From Clostridium sp. CAG:440 (GTDB taxonomy: Bacteria > Bacillota > Clostridia > TANB77 > CAG-508), in assembly GCA_000437215.1 (NCBI GenBank), contig FR898647.1:32603-71926 (forward strand): 39,324 nucleotides of DNA, written 5' to 3'. Made by a program: the position numbers and the translations under genes. The notes below the pieces were generated by a model. It was not told the DNA's origin. It saw nothing but the letters and a program-made list of their open reading frames with translations, and searched no databases. Each line of letters starts with the position of its first letter. The first letter of the stretch is position 1. Positions 26,386 to 36,100 of this stretch are shown one piece after another.

Positions 26386-26895
26386 ATGAAAAATAAAAAA
26401 TTGGTTATTCTTTTGGCAATAGTATTAGTAATAATTTTAGGAGTTGCAATATATTTTGCAATTCCTAAAAACAATAATAATGCCCAAAAAGAAGAACAAA
26501 AATTAGAACAAGAACAAGTAATAGAAGAAGGTCAAAAACAATATAGTCAAATTAACTTAGAAAATACAGAAAATGCAAAAGTTGAAGATGGTAAAAAAAT
26601 AAATACATCTGAAAAACTTTTACAAAATAAAACAATAGACGGAATAAACATAAAAGATATAAAACTTGTTGCAGAAAATGGAACTACAACCTTAACTGCA
26701 ACAGTTGAAAATAAGTCACAAAAAAAGATTAATGCAGGAAAAATAACAATTAATTTTACAAATTCTAATGGTGAAATATATGCAAAATTAAATAGTTATA
26801 TAGGAGATATTGATATAGGAAAAACAGGAAATATAAATGCATCAACAACAAGAGACTTGGCAAATGCATATGATTTTACAATTAACTTTAATTAG
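26386..26895 (+). CDS. Membrane-anchored protein with FxLYD-like domain
   Basis: 169 residues. A short basic N-terminus and one membrane helix (about 5-25) are followed by a charged Gln/Glu-rich linker (~30-85) and a C-terminal beta domain (~85-169: GINIKDIKLVAENGTTTLTA, VENKSQKKINAGKITINF, GEIYAKLNSYIGDIDIGKTG) resembling the FxLYD fold of Firmicutes exported proteins of unknown role. There is no lipobox. AAGGAGG is five bases before ATG 26386. It lies 48 bases after rpoC on the same strand with no terminator between, so it may be read from the rpoBC promoter. Its TAG stop is also the first three bases of repeat A. Confidence 0.75.
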   Translation: MKNKKLVILLAIVLVIILGVAIYFAIPKNNNNAQKEEQKLEQEQVIEEGQKQYSQINLENTENAKVEDGKKINTSEKLLQNKTIDGINIKDIKLVAENGTTTLTATVENKSQKKINAGKITINFTNSNGEIYAKLNSYIGDIDIGKTGNINASTTRDLANAYDFTINFN

Positions 26896-27227
26896 ACATT
26901 GGGACGGGGATTTTGTCTTAGGCTTTTTAGGACTTATAAAAAATATATTATAATAAAAAAATATTATTAATAATAAAATTTTATTGTTCAAATAATTATC
27001 AAAGAAATTTTAAATTAATTTTATGGCACCCTTCCATCAGGAGATGAACACTTTCCATAAAATTAATATAAAAATTTCTAATTCAATTATTTTCAATTGT
27101 AAAATTTGATTTTTAATAATATTTTTTTGTTTTGTAAGTTTTTCATTTCTAATATTTTTTTGTTTTGTAAGTTTTTTATTTCAAAAGTCCCAAAAAGCCT
27201 AAGACAAAATCCCCGTCCCAATGTCTA
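26893..27227. repeat. Dispersed repeat A, inverted pair forming one large palindrome
   Basis: The left arm (26893-26935) and right arm (27185-27227) match as inverted repeats over 43 bases with one mismatch (TAGACATTGGGACGGGG, then ATTTTGTCTTAGGC). Pairing continues inward, imperfectly, to TTTTATGG/CCATAAAA, with CATCAGGAGATG (27035-27046) at the tip, so nearly all 335 bases could fold as one hairpin. There is no ORF inside. A solo arm occurs at 6908. The structure is typical of a non-autonomous MITE or REPIN; no transposase is in the window. Confidence 0.82.
27117..27182 (+). repeat. 33-base tandem duplication inside repeat A
   Basis: Two adjacent 33-base copies starting TAATATTTTTTTGTTTTGTA differ at one base (C or T before ATTTC). 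The duplication explains why the right half of the palindrome is longer than the left. Confidence 0.85.
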
Positions 27228-27239
27228 AAGTTTGAAAAG

Positions 27240-27388
27240 GCCTACGCAAATTTAGGTTTTGCAGCATTTATTAAGGACGAAAGTAAAATTTGTAATATAA
27301 ATGTTAAAAAAACTTAATAAAAAGTGCTAAAACGACAAAAAATAGCATCCCTAGTAGAAAAAAGCTGGCAATTTTTGCCGGCTTTTTT
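27240..27388 (+). other. Possible structured leader RNA before the giant surface gene
   Basis: GCATTTATTAAG (27264-27275) can pair with CTTAATAAAAAGTGC (27313-27327), with an alternative inner hairpin CATTTAT/ATAAATG around GACGAAAGT. CCTACGCAAATTTAGG (27241-27256) forms a small hairpin, and a strong terminator closes the region. A folded domain, a terminator and then a surface-protein gene is the arrangement of a riboswitch-type leader. I do not recognise a known class: the c-di-GMP-I signature is absent. It could instead be a small RNA or the 3' end of the upstream transcript. Confidence 0.35.
27358..27388 (+). terminator. Strong rho-independent terminator
   Basis: AAAAAAGCTGGCAA (27358-27371) pairs with TTGCCGGCTTTTTT (27375-27388), with one G-U pair and a 3-base loop. 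It either ends the rpoBC-FxLYD transcript or is the regulated terminator of the leader region. Confidence 0.9.
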
Positions 27389-27394
27389 CTTATA

Positions 27395-27423
27395 TTGTTT
27401 TTTTATATATATGAAGCTAAAAT
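27395..27423 (+). promoter_or_regulatory. Weak candidate promoter of the giant surface gene
   Basis: TTGTTT (27395-27400), a 17-base spacer and TAAAAT (27418-27423), about 43 bases before the start codon. If real it would bypass the terminator just upstream and argue against a riboswitch. AT-rich sequence makes chance matches likely. Confidence 0.3.
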
Positions 27424-27466
27424 ATTAATGATATATATTAAAGTTATAAAAACAAGGAGAATGTAT

Positions 27467-30400
27467 ATGAAAAAGCTTGTAGAAACAAACAAACAAGAAA
27501 GAAATAGGAGAAAAAGAGGCGAGCAAGGTTCTGTAACCTTATTCGTTTTAATTGCAATGATTTTCTTTTTAACGGTTGGAGTTGCGGTTTACATTTCGAA
27601 TGTAAATAATTCTTCATCTCAACAAAGGGATGTTAAGAAGATTCAAAGTGAATATAATGATACTGGTGATGTAAATAAGGTATATGAAGACCAAAAAGAT
27701 AGGCTTAACCAAAGATTGTTTATTACTGTTAAAGACAATGATAAAAATATATATCAAGAAGGTAAGTGGACTAATAAAGTTCCTTTGACAGTTGAGGTAA
27801 AATGGCCAGATGGATTAAGTAAAAATGAAAAAATTATAACAGTAAAAGGCAAAAAAGATGGAACTGAAATTACAGTTACAGATGAAGAAATAAAGGATTT
27901 GAAAATAAGTGAGTCATGTACAATATCAGCTAAAATAAATGGAACTACATCAAAAATTGAAGTTTTAGTTGATACAACTAGCCCTGATATAGAAATTGAA
28001 AAAAATGGCGGAAATTATGTAATAGATAATAATCAAACATCAAAAGAAATAACAACGACAATTACAGTAAAAGATGAAGAAAGTGGAGTTGATAAGGTTT
28101 TATATAAATGGTTAAAGGCAAAAGATGATGGATCAAGACCAGATGCACCAGATGAAAAAGATTTAAAAACATTAGAAGGAACAACGGCAAATGTAACAAA
28201 TACAATTTCAGAAAGCGGAAAATATTATTTATATGTTAAAGCACAAGATAAAGCTGAAAATGAAAGTGAAAAGTGGAGTGAGCCATTTAATGTTATAAAT
28301 AAAGCAGATGTAGAAAATACAATAAAAATTGCTAAAGAACCAGACGGATGGACAAATGAAGATGTAAAAGTAACAGTTGATTATGGAAATATATTAACTA
28401 CATTTAGACGTCAAGGATTTGGAAAAACAGAGAATGAAGCAAGACAAGATGCAATAAATAACACAATACAAACTAAAAATCCAATAACAGTTACAGTAAA
28501 AGAAAATGGAATAATTTATGTATCTGCAAAAGACCAAGAAGGATTAATAGATGATATATCAAAAACATTAAAAATAGATAATATAGATAAATTATTACCA
28601 GAAATAACATATACAAAAAATCCTGCACAAGGGTATACAAACAAAGATGTAGTACTTACAATAACATTAAAAGACCAAGAGGCAAACGATAAGTATGGAT
28701 GTAGCAAAGTAATAGCATGGCAAATAAGCAAAGATGGTAATTTAGATGAAAACTCTAATAATTGGACAAATTTAGATGAAGCACAAGAACAAACAACAGT
28801 AGAATATAGCATAAAAGAAAATGGAACATATTATATATATGCAAAAGATCAAGCAGGAAATGTAGCAAAAGAGCAAATTGTAATAGATCAAATAGATAAA
28901 AATCCACCAAAAGTTGAAGTTACAGGAAATCCAACTACATGGGTAAAAGGTGAAGTTGAATTAGACATAACAGCTAAAGATGATGAAACTGGAATAAAAG
29001 AAATAAAAATAAATGGACAAAAAGTAACAGCAACTATAGATGAAGACAAAACAGCAAAAGTAAAATATCCTGTTACAGAAAATGGAACAATAAACATAGA
29101 AGTTACAGATGAAGCAGGAAATGTAACTACAAAAACAATAACAGTAGATAAAATTGATAATAAAGGACCTGAAGTAACAATAACAGGAAATCCAGAAAAT
29201 TGGACAAATAAAGATGCTACTTTACATGTAAAAGCAAAAGATGATGCAAGTGGAATAGAAAAAGTAACAATAACACAAGTAGTAGATGGTAAAGAAGAAT
29301 CAAAAGATGTTAATTTTACAACAAATGAAGATGGTTCTATTGATTTAGATTACACAGTAGATAAAAATCAAACAATAAAAATAAGTGTTACAGATAAGGC
29401 TGGAAATACAACTACAAAAACAATAGTAGTAGATAAAATAGACAAGGAAAAACCAACATTAAAAGCACCAACTGCTGTTGCAACAACGAATACAGTTACA
29501 GTTACATTTAATCAAACAGATGCATTAAGTGGAATAGATGAAGAAACAATAAGATATGCAATAAGAAAACAAGGTGAAGATGAATGGGAAATAGTACAAA
29601 ATAGTGAAAAAGTAAACACATTTATAAAAAGAACAAAAGATACATTATATGAAGTAAAAACAATAGCAAAAGATAAAGCTGGAAATGAAATGGAATCTGA
29701 AATTGTAACAGTTAGAACACTAAATTTAACAGAGCCATTAATTAGACAAAATCCAGAAACAATTACAAACGAAAATGTAAAAGTTACAATATTAGCCCCT
29801 GATGCACAAGAAGGAACAACAATAAAATATGGAACAGATGGAGTAAATTTTGAATCAATTCCAACAAATCCATATACTTTTGAAGTAACAAAAAATCAAA
29901 CAATATATGCATTAGTAGAAAATAATGAGGGTGAAAAATCCAATGTTGCAACACATCAAGTAGATAATATTGATAAATTATTACCTATAGTTACAAATAT
30001 AAGTGCAAGCACAAAAGCAACAAATAGTACAGTAACAATAACAGCAAAAGCAAAAGACCAAGCTCAAACAGAGGAATATGCAAATAGTGGAATAGTTGCA
30101 TATATGTTTAGCAAACAAACAGACATAACAAATAAATCTGAAGGATGGAACGAAATAACACAAACAACAGAAGAAATAACAAAAACTCAAGAAGTATCAG
30201 AAAATGGAACATGGTATTTCTATGTAAAAGATGCTGCAGGAAATGTTAATAAAGCAAGTGAAGAAAACAAAATAGAAATAGGAAATATAGATAAAACTCT
30301 TCCTATAATAAGTGTAGAACCACAAAATAAAGAAGTATGTAAAAACACAAATGTTACAATACATGTAACAGATGAAGGTGGAAGTAACCTATCAGATTCT

Positions 30401-33145
30401 AACCAATATGAATACCAATTAGGAGAAAGTAACCAAAATATACCAACAGGAAATTGGTTAAAATACACAAATAATGTAGCATTCAATATAGGTGATAATA
30501 TAACAGGAACACGTTACTTGTGGGTAAAAGAAGTAAAAGATAATGCACAAAATATATCTAATAAAGAAGGAACAAAATTTAGCACATACCATGTATTTGG
30601 ACCATATGTGTTTGATAATAGTGCACCAGAAGTAACATTTACACCAAATGGAAATGACACATATAGTAAAACACAAAAAACAAAAGTAACAGTAACAGAT
30701 GTAGGAACAGCAAATATAAATGAAAATGAATTAAAATATAAATGGGTAGCACAAAATGAGGCAGAACCTGCTGAAAATGAAATAGATACTACATTTATTA
30801 ATGGTGACAATATAGAAAATACAAAAAAAGTTACAGGAAAATATTATTTATATGTTCTTGCTAAAGATAATTTAGGAAATACTAAAAAAGCCAAAAGTGA
30901 ATTATTCTATTTAGATAATACAAATCCAAATAGTGAAGCACCAGTAAAGAAAGTAGCAACAAGTAGCAGTATAACTGTAGAATTCAAGCAAACAGATTCA
31001 CACAGTCAAATAGATAATAATACTATTTATTATGGAAAAAAATTAAAAGGTACAAATGATTGGACATGGGAGAAAGATGCAAATTTAACACATAAGTTTA
31101 AAGGACTTGTAAAGGAAACAACATATGAAATATGCACAAAGACATCAGATAATGCAGGAAATGGAGAACAAATATCAAACATAGTAGAAATAACAACAGA
31201 AAAAATTGATAAACCAACAATTACTACAGACCCAAATGCACCAACAAATAAAAAAGTAAAAGTAACAGTAACATACCCAGAAATAGATGGTGGAAAATAC
31301 AAATATAGTGAAGATGGAATAAATTATATAGAAGTTAGTTTAAATGATGGTGAATATGTAACATATATAGAAGAAAATAAAACAATATATGCATTAGTAG
31401 AAGATGAAAATGAACAAACATCTGAAGTTGCAACATTAGAAATAACATTTATAGATACTAAAAAACCAACAGTAACAATAACTCCTAATGGAGGAACTTA
31501 TGAACTAAATCCAGGACAAACAAATGTAAAAGAAAATGTTACAATTACAGCAAAAGACACAGGAACATCAGGTTTAAATGAAACATTACAATATGCAATA
31601 ACAAGTAGCAATACTCAAAAACCAACAACAGGATGGACTAATTTTGAAAATGGATCTACAAATGAAATTACACTAAATGGAGGAAACAATTATATATGGT
31701 TTAATATTACAGATAATGCTGGAAACGAAGTAGAAAATAATGTATCTAATGTATTTAAAGTAAGCTATAAAATTATATATAATGCAAATGGTGGACAAAA
31801 TGCTCCAAATGCACAAACTAAAGAAAAAGATGTTAATTTAACACTTTCAAGTGATGAACCAACATGGGAAGGACATACATTTAAAGGATGGTCAACATCT
31901 AAAGAAGCAGTAGAAGTAGAATATAAAAAGGGTGCAACATATAGCAAAAATGAAGCTACAAACTTATATGCTGTATGGGATGCAAAAAGTTATGTAGTAA
32001 CATTTAACCCACAAGGAGGAGAAGTAACTCCTACATCAAAAGATGTTGTATATAATAAAGAATATGGGCAATTACCAACACCTACAAAGCAAGGATATAG
32101 ATTTGGGGGATGGTACTTAGAAAGTACATATGAAAACAAAGTAGAAGAAAAAACAATTGTATCACAATCAGAAAATCATACATTATATGCAAAATGGACA
32201 AGTGCAGAAAACACACCATATACAATTTACCACTATGTAGAAAATGCAAATGATAATGGTTATACATTATATAAAACAGAAGGAAAAGAAGGAAAAACAA
32301 ATTCAGTAAAAACATTATTAGATGAAAAAATGGTAATAGATAATTGTACATATAAATATGCAAGCTTAGAAGAAGGCGGAAGTGAAGAAACAAGTTTAAC
32401 AATTAATGCAGACGGAACATCAAAAGCTTATTTATACTATACAAGAAATAAATTTACATTAACATTATCAAAAAATGAACATGTTGCAAGCGTTACAGGA
32501 GAAGGAAGTTATAAATGGGGACAAGATGTTTTAATAGATGCAAGTTTAAATCAAGAAGATGGTTATACATATACATGGGTTAACTGGACAGAAAATGGTG
32601 TAGAAAAAACAAAAGATCAAAAAGCAACAATAAAAATGAGTGCACAAAATATGACATTGGTTGCTAATGCAACAAGAAGTGCAAAAAAATATATAGTAAC
32701 ATATAACTCTATAGTAAATGGAGGAACAACTGAAACTATAGAAGAAGAGTGTACATACACACAAAATGTAGACCTAAGCAAAACAGCTGCAAAAACAGGT
32801 TATACATTTATTGGATGGAATACTAACAAAGATGCTACAAGTGCATTATCTACATTAGTAATGCCAAATAAAAATATAACTATATATGCAATATTTAAAA
32901 AAGATATAAAAGCAACATATATAGATTATAGTGCTACAACAAAGCAAATAAGAACACAAGATATAACAATATATAATAATCAAACAGCAACAATAACAGT
33001 TCCAGAGCAAAATGAATACAATGGATGGACAAAAAATGGATGGACTAAAGATACTTCAAATTCTGCTGCTAAAGAAATAGAAGCACGGAGGCGGAGAAGT
33101 TTTAAAAATTACAACAAATGTTACATATTATGGATTATATACTAA
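27467..33145 (+). pseudogene. Giant adhesin-like surface protein, first part, up to a frameshift
   Basis: Reads 1873 residues to the frameshift at 33086; the out-of-frame tail stops at 33145. ATG 27467 follows AAGGAGA by six bases. A basic N-terminus and the hydrophobic GSVTLFVLIAMIFFLTVGVA (~21-40) resemble TadE/pilin-like N-termini. About 1350 residues of Ig-like modules follow, marked by NPxxWTNxD starts and ENGTxxIxVxDxAGN ends, plus fibronectin-III-like modules (TNTVTVTFNQTDALSGID). InlB-B (Flg_new) repeats begin near residue 1434 (IIYNANGGQNAPN, FKGWS), and a MucBP-like module is near 1583 (YTIYHYVENANDNGYTLYK). The protein is rich in Thr, Asn, Lys and Glu and is probably a stalk-like adhesin. 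Removing one C at 33086 (GCACGGAG) joins it to the next entry. Confidence 0.85.
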
Positions 33146-36100
33146 AAATGTAAGTGTAACTTATAACTTAAATGGTGGAGTAGGTACAACTCCAAGCAAA
33201 CAAACAGTAGAAAGAAAAGTAAATAGTTACTCAATTATAAATATATTTAACCCAGAAGTACAAATTTCTGATTTACAAGCAAGTAAAACAGGTTATACAT
33301 TTAATAGTTGGAATACTAACCAAAATGGAACAGGAACAAAATATTTAGTTGGAAGCAAAACTAAACTTAGTGAAGATTTAAATTTGTATGCTATATGGAC
33401 ACAAAATAAATACCAAGTTACATTTAATACAAATGGTGGAAGCAGTGTAGAAAATAAAGAAGTAACATATGATTTAGCATACGGAAGTTTACCTTCTACA
33501 ACAAAAACTGGTTATACATTTGCAGGATGGTATTTAGATAATGAAACATTTAAAAATAAAATAGAAGAAACAACTAAAGTTACAACACCAAATAACCATA
33601 CATTATATGCAAAATGGGATATTATAACATATAAAATCACATATAATTTAAATGGTGGAACATTAGAAAATGCAAATAAAGAAAGTTATACAATAGAAAC
33701 ACCAAGCTTTACATTAAATAATCCACAAAAAGAAGGATATACATTTATAGGATGGACAGGAAGTAATGGAAATGAAGCAAGTAAAACTGTAACAATTGAA
33801 AAAGGAAGCACAAGTGATAAACAATATACTGCAAATTGGGAAGCAAACAAATATACAGTTTCATTTAATTCAAATGGAGGAAATGATATAGCTTCTAAAG
33901 AAGTTACATTTGGACAAAACTATGGTGATTTAGAAAAACCTAAAAAACAAGGATTTACATTTGCAGGATGGTATTTAGACAATGAAACATTTAAAAATAA
34001 AATAGAAACAACTACAAAAGTTGGAATAGCAAACAATCATACATTATATGCAAAATGGACAGAAGGTGAATCTGAATATATTGTAGAACATTATAAACAA
34101 AATATAGAAGATGACCAATATGGTGAGCCAGAAGTAGAAACTTTAACAGCAGTAACTGGAAGTGAGGTAACACCTGCAACAAAAGATTATGGAAAAGGAT
34201 TTGAAACACCTAACTTAAAATCAGCTGTTGTTAAGGCAGATGGAAGTACAATAATAAAATACTATTACAACAGAAAACTATTTACAGTTACATTTAACAC
34301 AAATGGTGGAAATTCTGTGGAAAATATAACTGCAAAATACGAAAAAGAAGTAACATTACCAACTACTAGCAAAACAGGTTATACATTTAAAGGATGGTTA
34401 AAACAAGAATTAGAAGTTACATCACCATATAAAGTAGAAGATAATGTAACATTAAGTGCAAAATGGAATGTAATAACATACAATATTACATATTCATTAA
34501 ATGGTGGAAATCTAGAAGAAGGAATAACAAATCCTAAAAATTACACAATAGAAACAGCAAGTTTTACACTAAATAATCCACAAAAAGATGGTTACACATT
34601 TACAGGATGGACAGGAAGTAATGGAACAACACCAAACACAACAGTAACAATTTCAAAAGGAACAACAGGAGATAAGGAATTTATTGCAAATTGGAAAGCA
34701 AATGAATATATAGTAACATTTAATCCAGATGAAGGAACAGTAAATCCATCTTCTAAAACAGTAACATATAATGAAAATTATGGACAATTGCCAACACCAA
34801 TAAAGACAGGTTATAAATTTAACGGATGGTATACTGGGCTAAATGGAACTGGAACAAAAATTACAGAACAAAGCGTAGTTACTATAACTGCAAATCAAAC
34901 ATTATATGCAAGTTGGAGTGTTAATAGTTATACAATTACATATAATGCAAATGGAGGAAGCGGAGCACCAGGAAGCCAAACTAAAAAATATAATGAATCT
35001 TTAACTTTAAGTGCTACTAAGCCAACAAGGACAGGCTATACATTTAAAGGTTGGGGATTAAATGGATCAGCAACAGAGGTTAAATATAATCCAGCAGATA
35101 CGATTGGAGCAAATACAATTTCTAATGATTTAGTATTATATGCAATATGGGAAATAAATAAATATACAATTACATATAATGCAAATGGTGGAAACAGTAC
35201 TCCTGAACCAACAACTGCAAATTACAATGAAACAATACAAATGCCAAGTGCATCAAGAAAATATACAGTTACATTTAATACAAATGGAGGAACAGCACTT
35301 GATAGTCAAACATCAACATATCAATTTACAGGTTGGTATACAGATGCAACAAATGGAACAAAGAAAGAATATAAAACAATGCCAGCATATAATGAAACAT
35401 TATATGCACATTGGGACGATACAAAATCAAGTATAACAATTGGAACAACAACAAAAGAAGGTTATACATTTGCAGGATGGTATATAGATGAAGATTTAAA
35501 AACACAGTTAACAACAAATGAGGATGGAACATATTTACCAACAAAAGATATTACAATTTATGCAAAATGGAATGCAAATAAATATGTGGTAACATTTGAT
35601 CCAGGTGAAGGTACAGTTAATCCAACTACAAAAGAAGTAACATATGATTCAACATATGGAGAACTTCCAGTAGCTAAGCTTACAGGATATGGATTTGGAG
35701 GATGGTATACAAAACAAGATGGACAAGGAGAGGAAATAACATCATCAACAATTGTAAAAATTACATCAAATCAAACATTATATGCAAGATGGGCACAAGG
35801 ACAATATGTTGTAAAACACTATAAACAAAATATAGATGGAACATATCCAAGTGTTCCAACAGATGTAGAAAATAAATCAGCAGTGCCAGGAAATAAAGTA
35901 ACACCACCTACAAAAGATACTACACAAGGAAGCTACTTAGGATTTAGTGCACCACAAACACAAACAAAAGAAATAACAGAGGATGGAAATACAGAATTTA
36001 TTTATAAGTATGAAAGAAAATCATATGATTTAAATATTAATCCAAATGGAGGAAAATATGAAGGTTCTCAATCAACATTAACAGTTACACAAAAATTTGA

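Noticed and set aside
27240..27388. c-di-GMP-I (GEMM) riboswitch or T-box
   Set aside because: I looked for the GGACGCAAAGCC-type core and tetraloop receptor of GEMM and for the T-box GGGTGGNACCGCG sequence; neither is present, so only an unassigned leader is reported.
33080..33145. Programmed ribosomal frameshift joining the two parts of the giant protein
   Set aside because: There is no slippery heptamer or downstream pseudoknot at GCACGGAGG, and the COG2426 gene shows the same extra-C context, favouring mutation or sequence error.
35179..35436. 85-codon plus-strand ORF inside the giant gene
   Set aside because: It is an out-of-frame shadow of the InlB-B repeat region; the true frame (bases divisible by 3) stays open through it.
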